NCBI GenBank assembly: GCA_905480215.1
Contig: CAJQPL010000060.1
Span: forward strand, 1 to 56,014
Reading direction: 5' to 3'
Source: an uncultured Woeseiaceae bacterium
Lineage (GTDB): Bacteria > Pseudomonadota > Gammaproteobacteria > Steroidobacterales > Woeseiaceae
DNA length: 56,014 bases
Part shown: piece by piece, positions 16,875-24,299 of the stretch
How positions within the stretch are numbered: position 1 is the stretch's first letter
Layout: each line of letters opens with the position of its first letter
The notes under the pieces: model-generated
What the model was told of the DNA's origin: nothing
What the model saw: only the letters and a program-made list of their open reading frames with translations
The model's database searches: none
Program-made: the position numbers and the translations under genes

Positions 16875-18193
16875 TCGCGCTGTTCCACTGCGTCGCAAAA
16901 TGCTGCGCGACCGAGCCATAGTGACAATGCAGCCAAGGGCATGCAGATACCTACGACTAAAGCCATGGATGCGCCCACTGCCATTTCATCCTTAAATACG
17001 TAGTCGGTTACAAGACCGACTCCCGTTGGGCCGATGAGCGCACTGATGATGTTGAGTGCCAGCATATAAACTGCGGAGACCTGCGCACGCAGTTGATTCG
17101 GCGTTGCCAGTTGGATCGCCGTCGGCGCGCAGGCGATTGCCAGGCTGCCGAAAAATATCATCGGGCAATACAGAGCGATAGCAAGGTCGGCATTGCTCGT
17201 AAGATTTGCCACAATAGCAAAAGGTACGGACGCAAGCGCAGAGAATATTCCGACCCGCAATGGCGCATCGATATGACCTGCTCTTTGCCAGTAGTCTGCC
17301 AGCCAGCCACCGGCGAACACGCCGCTCGACGATAGAAAAAATAAAATCAATCCAAGTTTGTAGCCGACCTCAGATTGCGTGAAACCGTGCACACGAACGA
17401 ACATAGTCGGAGCCCAGGTAAAAACGACAACCAGCACCAATGACAACAAACTGAAGCCGATGAAATGAGCGCTAAAGAGTCGGCGCTTGGCACGCATGAA
17501 GCGAAAAACCTCCGCGGTAGCAATAGGTTTCTCGCTCAATCCGCGCCTGGCAGGTTCACGAACCGTCATCATCCAGGCGGCAACAAGGACGCCGGGCAGA
17601 CCGACGATAATGAACGCGAGTTGCCAGGGTTTGACGACACCGACTATTGGCAACTCCACATTGCCCATTTGGAGAACTATTCCCAGTGCTGCACCGCCAA
17701 CTAGAAAAGCAAGTCCGGCACCAAAGAACGCACCCGACATGAAAACACCGAGCGCGCGGCCAAGCTTCTCTTTGGGGAAGTAGTCGGCGATCATGGAGTA
17801 GGCCGATGGCGACAGCGTTGCCTCGCCGACACCTACGCCGATGCGCGCGACGAAGAGCTGAAAAAATGACGAAGCCAGGCCGCATGCGGCAGTGGCCAGG
17901 CTCCACAGGAATACGCCCCAGGCGATAATTCCGCGACGCGAAAAGCGATCCGCCAGCCAGCCGATCGGTAGTCCCATAAGCGCATAGAAAATAGAGAACG
18001 CAACGCCTAACAGCAGGCCCATCGCCGTATCGGAAACACCCAGGTCGGCTTTAATGGGAACAACCAGGAATCCCAGGATGATGCGATCAATAAAGGAAAA
18101 CAGATAGGCAATCAATAAGACAAAAACCGCATACCAACCGACGGCGGGCCGTGGCCAGGGGGCGGTGTCCGATGTGCTTTCCAGATTACTCAT
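16871..18193 (-). CDS. MFS transporter
   Basis: A 440-residue major facilitator with 12 predicted membrane segments. The A-motif in loop 2-3, GLPIGWLADRFSRRGIIAWG, is intact, and the pattern FSFIDRIILGFLVVPIKADLGVSDTAMGLLLGVAFSIFYALMG is typical of the spinster/ACS-like families that move organic anions or lipids. It sits between an unknown 245-residue protein upstream (8-base overlap) and the SDR relic downstream (4-base overlap), so all three form one minus-strand operon. It faces the aromatic-hydroxylase-like operon and could import or export that operon's compound; this is only positional inference. Confidence 0.9.
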   Translation of the reverse strand: MSNLESTSDTAPWPRPAVGWYAVFVLLIAYLFSFIDRIILGFLVVPIKADLGVSDTAMGLLLGVAFSIFYALMGLPIGWLADRFSRRGIIAWGVFLWSLATAACGLASSFFQLFVARIGVGVGEATLSPSAYSMIADYFPKEKLGRALGVFMSGAFFGAGLAFLVGGAALGIVLQMGNVELPIVGVVKPWQLAFIIVGLPGVLVAAWMMTVREPARRGLSEKPIATAEVFRFMRAKRRLFSAHFIGFSLLSLVLVVVFTWAPTMFVRVHGFTQSEVGYKLGLILFFLSSSGVFAGGWLADYWQRAGHIDAPLRVGIFSALASVPFAIVANLTSNADLAIALYCPMIFFGSLAIACAPTAIQLATPNQLRAQVSAVYMLALNIISALIGPTGVGLVTDYVFKDEMAVGASMALVVGICMPLAALSLWLGRAAFCDAVEQRE

Positions 18194-18923
18194 AATTACC
18201 GGTCAATTCGATGAGTTCGTAGCTTTGTTTCAACAAGTCCCAACGTAGCTTGACGGGAATATAGTCGGATCCCAAGGTCCATATATCGATTGGCGGGTAA
18301 TCAGCAACAAAGAATTGGAAATGTTGCGTGTCGAATTTACCGGCTGGAACTTCGATTTGTTCCGTTCCGAGCAACTCCTTTCTTGAGAAACCGGGTGGCG
18401 TCGGCACCAACTCCGGTCCTGATCCACCGTTAGGAAGGTGTGAGGTACTGAAATTCGGGTGTTTGGCTTCGTTATTAAATCTCGCCTCCCGCTGCAGCGT
18501 CGCACAACCCCAGGCGTCGCCATGTAGTTGGTGCGCGCCAAAAAAACCGGCGCGTCCTTGCGTATCGAAATGCTGCTTGAAATGCCCGTCTTTCGCTGTA
18601 ACCCCATGGCATTCGGCAGAACTATCGGTGAAACTAAACCAGCTTGAGCCCACTAAAGTTTCTTCAATGCTCAAGCGCACGAAAGCATCTAGTGGCAGCC
18701 AGTTTTCATCCACTGTGACGACCACGTCTCGTAAAAGACGGTCATCGTCCATCTCGCAAGCGGCACGCATCGTCCTTGTGCCATCCGGTTGAACAGTGAC
18801 GTGGAACCATTCTCGGCCGGTTTCGCCGACGCCATCGCTTATGTAGAGCATCTTGCCCTGGTAACTTCTGTGTTTCATTGTTGCCATCGTACGCGTCTGC
18901 GAAAAGAATAGTTGAGAGCGCAC
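18186..18923 (-). CDS. Conserved-looking protein of unknown function
   Basis: A protein of up to 245 residues. It is beta-rich with many aromatic residues, for example GREWFHVTVQPDGTRTMRA near the start and IEVPAGKFDTQHFQFFVADYPPIDIWTLGSDYIPVKLRWD near the end. The latter recalls DUF3108-type lipocalin-like sheets that bind a hydrophobic ligand, but I am not sure of the family. No signal peptide. The GTG at 18923 gives the longest form; the ATG at 18878 (MKHRSYQGK) is a likely alternative. Its 3' end overlaps the MFS start by eight bases, so the two are coupled. Confidence 0.75.
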   Translation of the reverse strand: MRSQLFFSQTRTMATMKHRSYQGKMLYISDGVGETGREWFHVTVQPDGTRTMRAACEMDDDRLLRDVVVTVDENWLPLDAFVRLSIEETLVGSSWFSFTDSSAECHGVTAKDGHFKQHFDTQGRAGFFGAHQLHGDAWGCATLQREARFNNEAKHPNFSTSHLPNGGSGPELVPTPPGFSRKELLGTEQIEVPAGKFDTQHFQFFVADYPPIDIWTLGSDYIPVKLRWDLLKQSYELIELTGNYE

Positions 18924-19064
18924 GTCACTCGTTGCTTATCGGACGATGTTTTCGTTCCTAAGCACCCGATGTTCCAGTGCTTGGAGTCATTACGGCGTGC
19001 GCACATAAGGTCGCCGAAAAAAGATTCCAAAAACCGCAAGCAATGACGACGATATTATTTTCAT

Positions 19065-19838
19065 TCAGTCTACCTCCAATGCAGCAAACTGACTCCTCAA
19101 GTCGGCAGGTGCTGAGCCAACACCACTAATAACCTCGAAAGTTTTTCCTCTTGCCTCCGGCAACCTTAATGCATCGACAAGTACTCGAGCTACGTCGGCT
19201 CTCGAAATGCGTCCCTCGCCGGTATCACCCTGCTGGAAGAGTAGCGCGCTTTCTCCGCCCGGTTCATCCGTGAGCCCACCTGGGCGTACGACGGTGTAGG
19301 CGATGCCGCTGTTTCGCAAGACCTCCTCACCTTTGAACTTCCATATCAGGATGTTGTTGAACATCTCGTTCAGCGGATGATCTTCATGTGTGGCTCCCAT
19401 CGAAGACACGAGCACAAAATGCTGCACTCCCGCATCTGCCGCCGATTCAACGATGTTCTTGACGCCGCCATAGTCGACAAACTCGGGGCCGTTTTCGGGG
19501 GCGCCGCGTCCTGCGCCGATAGCTGAGATCACCGCGCTAACGCCATGCATCGCGGCATCGATTGATTCGCGATTCCGGACATCGCCTGCGGCAAATTCAA
19601 TTTGGATCCCTAACTTTTCTTTCGCAGAGTCAATATCACGGACAAAAGCACGAACGCGGTAACCCTTGCGGGTAAGCTCGCTGATCGTAGCTTGACCGGT
19701 ACGCCCCGTCGCACCCGCGACAAGTATGAGTTCATTGTCACTCGCGGACACTTCGCTATTCCCAATTGCCAATAACAGCACGAGGAAACCAAGCGCCATA
19801 AATCTTGTTGAATGTCGGTATTTTTCCTGCTCTTTCAC
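19065..19838 (-). CDS. NmrA-like SDR with an N-terminal signal peptide
   Basis: A 257-residue atypical SDR. After a hydrophobic segment (MALGFLVLLLAIGNSEVSAS, about 14-33) that looks like a signal peptide, the dinucleotide motif LVAGATGRTGQATISELTRKGYRVRAFVRD follows, then VRNRESIDAAMHGVSAVISAIGAG and the C-terminal ISRADVARVLVDALRLPEARGKTFEVIS. All are typical of SDR_a5/NmrA proteins. It is the second SDR of this window with an apparent export signal. The GTG at 19838 has GGAG upstream; the ATG at 19799 is an alternative. It is divergent from the propeller-cytochrome gene, and the shared 16-bp motif lies about 17 bases before its start. Confidence 0.82.
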   Translation of the reverse strand: MKEQEKYRHSTRFMALGFLVLLLAIGNSEVSASDNELILVAGATGRTGQATISELTRKGYRVRAFVRDIDSAKEKLGIQIEFAAGDVRNRESIDAAMHGVSAVISAIGAGRGAPENGPEFVDYGGVKNIVESAADAGVQHFVLVSSMGATHEDHPLNEMFNNILIWKFKGEEVLRNSGIAYTVVRPGGLTDEPGGESALLFQQGDTGEGRISRADVARVLVDALRLPEARGKTFEVISGVGSAPADLRSQFAALEVD

Positions 19839-19854
19839 AATCAGTGCTCCTCGA

Positions 19855-19913
19855 TGCCCACTATTGAGACGAATGCCCCAAGTATTTGTCTATACTGTAC
19901 AGCCAGCGATAGC
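19855..19913 (+). promoter_or_regulatory. Regulon motif copy 1 with promoter-like boxes
   Basis: TGCCCACTATTGAGAC lies at 19855-19870, 88 bases before the propeller-cytochrome ATG at 19959. Downstream are TTGTCT (19886-19891) and GATAGC (19908-19913), 16 bases apart. The same boxes at the same 16-base spacing follow copy 3. A TATACT at 19891-19896 is an alternative -10. The 16-bp core is identical in three places in the window, each ahead of a lead gene. Confidence 0.7.
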
Positions 19914-19958
19914 CTAAACGATAGCAAGTTGCAGAATTAACAATTTGAGGACCCGGTA

Positions 19959-21794
19959 ATGAATACGAAGTATCAGCCAATACGTGTTGTTTATTTAATT
20001 AGTGTCTTAATGGCACTTGGTGTCGCAGGGTTTGCGACCTCAGCAGACGCTGCAGATGGTATTCCCGGCACGGCAACAATGTCTGGCACGGTGCGGGCGG
20101 ACGAGCCGCTAAACGCCGTTCAGGTCTATGCCAAGAACCACGATAGAAGCATGCTCTATATGGTGTATTCGAATGACAACAAGTTTAAGACTGTCAATCT
20201 GATGCCGGGCGGCTACGAGATATGGGCCGAAAAGGGCAAGCTCAAATCCGAGCACAAGATGATGCGAATCGACGCCGGGGATAACATCGAGGTGCATCTT
20301 GCCTTGGCGCCTGGGGAAGAATTCGCATTGACCTCGAAAGACAGGGCGACGGGTGGTGCCCAGTTTGGTCAACCGTCGGCCGACGGTGTTGAACTTGTAC
20401 CTTACGACGAAATGTATCCACCGGGCCCAGGTCGCGATCTGGCCGAGGGTACCTGCATACAGTGCCACGGGCAGCTCTTCTTACCGACGCACAAAAAATC
20501 CAAGCCAGAATGGTTGGTGATGATCGATGTGATGCTGGATCCCAATGGCGGATTTCAGACGGAGAGAAGTGCCGCATTAGGTATTACGCCAGAGGAGCGG
20601 GAGATCTTGGCGGATTTTCTGACCACTAACTTTGGAACCGAGAGCCCGGTGCGTGGCCTCGCGATCGACGCCGAATATCCCTTGGATGAAGAGGTACTTT
20701 CCAAGGGGCAGTTTATTGAATACTTGATGCCGCTAGCGCACAACACGAACTTATATCTTCGCTCCAGGAATTTGCCAGGACGGCATCGTCTGCACGGCGC
20801 CGATATGGATTACTCCGGCAACGTTTGGGCGGCGAACGGCATTGTTGGCGTCGTTAAAATGGATCCGCGTACAGCGAACTGGAGTCATTACCCCTACGGC
20901 ACCGATGAAAGAAATCCCGAAGAAGATATGTACGGCGTTAAGAAAGGCGAGCCTGGTTCGGTTTGGTCCAATATTTTCGGCCACGATATGACCGTCGATC
21001 CCGACAACAATGTCTACTGGATGGAGTATCAGGGTCAACATGTTGGACGCTTGAACTCGAAAACCGGTGAGATGGAACGTTTCCCAATGGACCCGGAAGG
21101 ACTTGTTGTGGATGAACGGGGTGTGCAGGGCAACATTCGCGGACATACTCCGCACCTCGATTCTGATCAGAACCTGTGGTTCTCTGCGATTCGCGGCAAC
21201 AAGCTCGGAAAATTTGATCGCGAGACGGAAACCATTCAACTCTGGGAAATTCCGACGCCGCATTCCTTTCCTTACGGTGTCGATCTGGATAAAGATGAAA
21301 ATGTCTGGTTCGCCGAACTGATCGCATGCAAGGTTGCGATGTTCAATCCCAAGACCGAAGAGTTCACCGAATATCCGGGTCTGTTGCCTTCTTGCGCTAT
21401 CAATCGACTAACGGTCGATGAGCGTGGACTCATTTGGTATTCGGTTACCCGTGGCGGAACGCTAGGTAAGTTGAACCCGGAAACCGGTGAGCAAAAAGAA
21501 TACGACATCTTACCGTTCACCGAAGTTAATGCATCAATCCCGTATGGAATTATTGCGGATCGTGATGATGACATATGGTTCGGTGACGGTGGTATGGGCG
21601 GCGCACTAATCAAGTTTCAGCCCGAATCGGAAGAGTTCACTTACTACCCATTACCGCGACAGACCGACAATCCGAACCTGGACACTACTCGCGATGGCGC
21701 AATCGTTTACACCACTCGAGCAAGCCGACAGGCTGGTATTGGAATCTTTTACCCTGACGTCAGCACGATGCGGGAATTCGGAGCATTTCGCTAA
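19959..21794 (+). CDS. Periplasmic monoheme cytochrome c fused to a Vgb/SMP-30-like beta-propeller
   Basis: A 611-residue exported protein. Residues 1-32 are a Sec signal peptide ending near ADAADG. Residues about 38-120 form a carboxypeptidase-regulatory-like beta sandwich (TATMSGTVRADEPLNAVQVYA... VNLMPGGYEIWAEKG). A c-type heme site CIQCH is at 166-170, preceded by VPYDEMYPPGPGRDLAEGT. From about 255 on come YVTN/virginiamycin-B-lyase-like repeats (NVYWMEYQGQHVGRLNSKTGE, NLWFSAIRGNKLGKFDRET, LIWYSVTRGGTLGKLNPETGE, DIWFGDGGMGGALIKFQPES). It is probably a periplasmic redox lyase or dehydrogenase subunit passing electrons to cytochromes. A paralogue is encoded at 24300. It leads an operon with an aminotransferase and an aldehyde dehydrogenase. 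The exact reaction is unknown. Confidence 0.85.
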   Translation: MNTKYQPIRVVYLISVLMALGVAGFATSADAADGIPGTATMSGTVRADEPLNAVQVYAKNHDRSMLYMVYSNDNKFKTVNLMPGGYEIWAEKGKLKSEHKMMRIDAGDNIEVHLALAPGEEFALTSKDRATGGAQFGQPSADGVELVPYDEMYPPGPGRDLAEGTCIQCHGQLFLPTHKKSKPEWLVMIDVMLDPNGGFQTERSAALGITPEEREILADFLTTNFGTESPVRGLAIDAEYPLDEEVLSKGQFIEYLMPLAHNTNLYLRSRNLPGRHRLHGADMDYSGNVWAANGIVGVVKMDPRTANWSHYPYGTDERNPEEDMYGVKKGEPGSVWSNIFGHDMTVDPDNNVYWMEYQGQHVGRLNSKTGEMERFPMDPEGLVVDERGVQGNIRGHTPHLDSDQNLWFSAIRGNKLGKFDRETETIQLWEIPTPHSFPYGVDLDKDENVWFAELIACKVAMFNPKTEEFTEYPGLLPSCAINRLTVDERGLIWYSVTRGGTLGKLNPETGEQKEYDILPFTEVNASIPYGIIADRDDDIWFGDGGMGGALIKFQPESEEFTYYPLPRQTDNPNLDTTRDGAIVYTTRASRQAGIGIFYPDVSTMREFGAFR

Positions 21795-21808
21795 GGGTTA
21801 GCAAGACC

Positions 21809-22720
21809 ATGTGGGAATCCAAAGTAATAATGATGAATGGTGAATTGATGCCATTCGAAGACGCGCGCCTGCACCCGCTGTCGCTTGCCGTGGCGTATGC
21901 AACGACGGTATTTGAAGGGGTGCGCGCCTATCGTTCGCCAGAGTCGGGCGAATTCGCGTTCTTCCGCCTGGATGAACATATAAAGCGACTGCAGACCGGT
22001 ATGAAAGTGATGCGTTTTGAGCAAGCGTATGACGTTGATTTCTTCACGGAATGTCTGACGCGTCTTGTCCATGCGAATGAACCAGACTCGGATGTCTACA
22101 TTCGTCTCCTCGTCTATATCGAGGGTGCAGGATTAATGGCGACAACCGGACCAGTGGGTTTCACGGCGGCGGCCATGCCGAGGAAGAAACCTAAGTTTGC
22201 GGAAACCGGGATGAGTCTTGGCGTCAGTTCGTGGCAACGCTTATCTGATAATGCCAGCCCACCGCGCATCAAGTGCACGGCGAATTATCACAATGCGCGC
22301 CTGACGATGCTGCAGGCGAAAGCCGACGGCTACGACGGTGCACTGATGCTGACTCCGCAGGGCAAAGTGTCTGAAGCTCCGATCGCCTGCTTCTTCATGG
22401 TTCGCGATGGCAAGCTCATAACGCCTGACATAACCAGTAATATTCTTGAGAGTATTACTCGCGATACGATTATTACGCGTTACAAAGAGCTGACAGGACT
22501 TGAGGTCGAAGAGAGAGTTGTTGATCGCAGCGAACTTTATTTCGCCGAGGAAGCATTCTTATGTGGAACAGGTCAGGAGATTCTCCCGGTTACCGCAATT
22601 GACAGGCTCCCGGTTGGCGACGGCTCGGTCGGACCGATAACCGAGAAGATGCGACAAGATTATTTCAATATTGTTCGTGGAGTTTCCGACGTGCACCCGG
22701 AATGGCGAACGCTCATTTAG
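21809..22720 (+). CDS. Class IV (branched-chain-type) aminotransferase
   Basis: A 303-residue PLP fold type IV aminotransferase close to IlvE in length. The PLP lysine is probably K155 in PPRIKCTANYHNARL. Other signatures are AVAYATTVFEGVRAYRS, FFRLDEHIKRLQTG, DGALMLTPQGKVSEAPIACFFMV and EAFLCGTGQEILPVTAIDR. IlvE moves an amino group between branched-chain amino acids and 2-oxoglutarate. It begins 14 bases after the propeller-cytochrome and is followed after 15 bases by an acylating aldehyde dehydrogenase, so the context is catabolic rather than biosynthetic. It could deaminate an amino acid or amine-derived intermediate to an oxo acid. I give no symbol because the neighbourhood argues against a plain IlvE role. 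Confidence 0.87.
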   Translation: MWESKVIMMNGELMPFEDARLHPLSLAVAYATTVFEGVRAYRSPESGEFAFFRLDEHIKRLQTGMKVMRFEQAYDVDFFTECLTRLVHANEPDSDVYIRLLVYIEGAGLMATTGPVGFTAAAMPRKKPKFAETGMSLGVSSWQRLSDNASPPRIKCTANYHNARLTMLQAKADGYDGALMLTPQGKVSEAPIACFFMVRDGKLITPDITSNILESITRDTIITRYKELTGLEVEERVVDRSELYFAEEAFLCGTGQEILPVTAIDRLPVGDGSVGPITEKMRQDYFNIVRGVSDVHPEWRTLI

Positions 22721-22735
22721 GCTTAGACGATAATA

Positions 22736-24142
22736 ATGCAGAGATTAATCACCGAAGAAGAGAAGAAACTGGCCGACGATATGCTCGCGAAAGCTCGAGC
22801 GGCGATGCAGGCCATCGAACACTTTGACCAGGAGTCTGTCGATCGATTGATTCAAGCAATCGCCTGGGCGGCGTCCAACGAAGAGACCACGATTCGATTG
22901 ACGAACATGGGCGCCGATGAAAGCAAGATGGGCACTCGGGTACCCTCAAAACGCTTTCACATACTTGGAATACTTCGCGATGCTTTGCGGCAGAAAAGCA
23001 TGGGTATCATCGAAGAAATTCCTGAGAAAGGAATTACCAAGTACGCCAAGCCAGCTGGGGTAATCGCTTCGCTGATTCCTGTGACGAATCCAATTAACAC
23101 GCCGATCGGATTGGCGATTTTCGCAGTGAAATGCAAAGACGCCGTTATTTTCTCTCCACACCCCAGAAGCAAAGAGACCGCCTACGAGACTGTGCGGATA
23201 ATGCGTGCCGCTTTGAAAAAGCAGGGTGTGCCTGAGGATCTTTTGCAGTGTATTCAGCAGCCAAGCATTCCTTTGACGAATTATTTGATGTCAATTTGCG
23301 ATCTGACGAACGCGACCGGTGGTTCGGCGATGGTCAAGGCCGCCTATAGTTCGGGCAAACCGGCCTACGGTGTTGGTCCCGGCAACGCGACGATGGTTAT
23401 AGATGAAACAGCCGATATAGAAGAAGCGGCTAAAAATACTCGCATTAGCAAAACAAACAATAACGGTGCCGGGTGTTCTTCAGATGGCAATCTCGTTGTC
23501 GATGCATCTATTTACGATGAGTTTCTTGAGCAATTGCAGAAAGAAGGTGGCTACCTCGCGTCTGCCGAAGAGAAGAAATTGATTAAGGCGGTTTGGTGGG
23601 ATGCCGATGGTGCGCGCATATTCGATACGGTAGCGCAGCCTGCTTCGCTAGTAGCTGAGATGGCAGGTTTTGAGTTGCCAAAAGACAAGACGTTTCTCAT
23701 TGTTGAAGAAGACAATATAGGTAAGGAAAACCTGTTCTCAAGCGAGAAGCTTGGCACGATGTTGGCCATATTCAAGTATGAGGGCGGCTTCGAGCATGCG
23801 CTGCAGCGAGTTAAAGCATTATACGAAGTTGGCGGCAAGGGTCATTCCTGCGGTATCTATTCCTTCGACGATGAGCATATTAACCAGTTGGCTTTGGCGG
23901 CACCGGTCAGCCGCATCATGGTCCGGCAGCCGCAGTCCATCGGCAATGCGGGCTCCTTCAGCAATGGAATGCCGATGACTGGCAGTCTTGGCTGTGGCGT
24001 TTGGGGCGGCGGTATATCGAGTGAAAATATTGCTTTGAAGCATTACTATCAGACCACCTGGGTGAGTCGACCGATTCCGGAGGACAGGCCGTCAGAAGAA
24101 GAATTATTCGGCGAGTTCTACGAGACCGAGACTAATTTCTAG
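22736..24142 (+). CDS. CoA-acylating aldehyde dehydrogenase
   Basis: A 468-residue aldehyde dehydrogenase of the EutE/PduP/SauS/AdhE-N type, which turns an aldehyde into an acyl-CoA with NAD and CoA. The catalytic Cys is C247 in NNNGAGCSSDGNLVV. The NAD-binding region includes PVTNPINTPIGLAIFAVKCKDAVIFSPHPRSKET and GGSAMVKAAYSSGKPAYGVGPGNATMVIDETADIEEAA, typical of acylating members. These lack the general-base Glu of ordinary ALDHs; none is seen at the usual place. Sulfoacetaldehyde dehydrogenase SauS is one related enzyme, so short or substituted aldehydes are candidates. Last gene of the first operon. Confidence 0.9.
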   Translation: MQRLITEEEKKLADDMLAKARAAMQAIEHFDQESVDRLIQAIAWAASNEETTIRLTNMGADESKMGTRVPSKRFHILGILRDALRQKSMGIIEEIPEKGITKYAKPAGVIASLIPVTNPINTPIGLAIFAVKCKDAVIFSPHPRSKETAYETVRIMRAALKKQGVPEDLLQCIQQPSIPLTNYLMSICDLTNATGGSAMVKAAYSSGKPAYGVGPGNATMVIDETADIEEAAKNTRISKTNNNGAGCSSDGNLVVDASIYDEFLEQLQKEGGYLASAEEKKLIKAVWWDADGARIFDTVAQPASLVAEMAGFELPKDKTFLIVEEDNIGKENLFSSEKLGTMLAIFKYEGGFEHALQRVKALYEVGGKGHSCGIYSFDDEHINQLALAAPVSRIMVRQPQSIGNAGSFSNGMPMTGSLGCGVWGGGISSENIALKHYYQTTWVSRPIPEDRPSEEELFGEFYETETNF

Positions 24143-24203
24143 CGACGCGTGTCCAAAATAGCTGCAGAGTTGGTGCGTTAGTGCAATTTAAGCCTCTCGC
24201 GAC

Positions 24204-24260
24204 TGCCCACTATTGAGACATAGCGATCGCTATGTTTGGCCGTAAGATTGAACCTGATTA
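24204..24260 (+). promoter_or_regulatory. Regulon motif copy 2 with an 18-bp palindrome
   Basis: TGCCCACTATTGAGAC (24204-24219) lies 80 bases before the ATG at 24300. Its last two bases begin a perfect 18-bp palindrome, ACATAGCGATCGCTATGT (24218-24235), found only at this copy. CCTGATTA starts at 24253, 49 bases from the motif start, against 58-59 at the other two copies, a difference of about one DNA turn. Confidence 0.7.
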
Positions 24261-24299
24261 ACCTGCAAAGTAATCAGAACCATTGAGAGGGGAAGATTC

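Noticed and set aside
19864..19896. TTGAGA of the shared motif as a -35 box with TATACT as -10
   Set aside because: The spacing of 21 bases is too long and is not repeated at the other two copies; TTGTCT with a 16-base spacer is shared by two copies and preferred.
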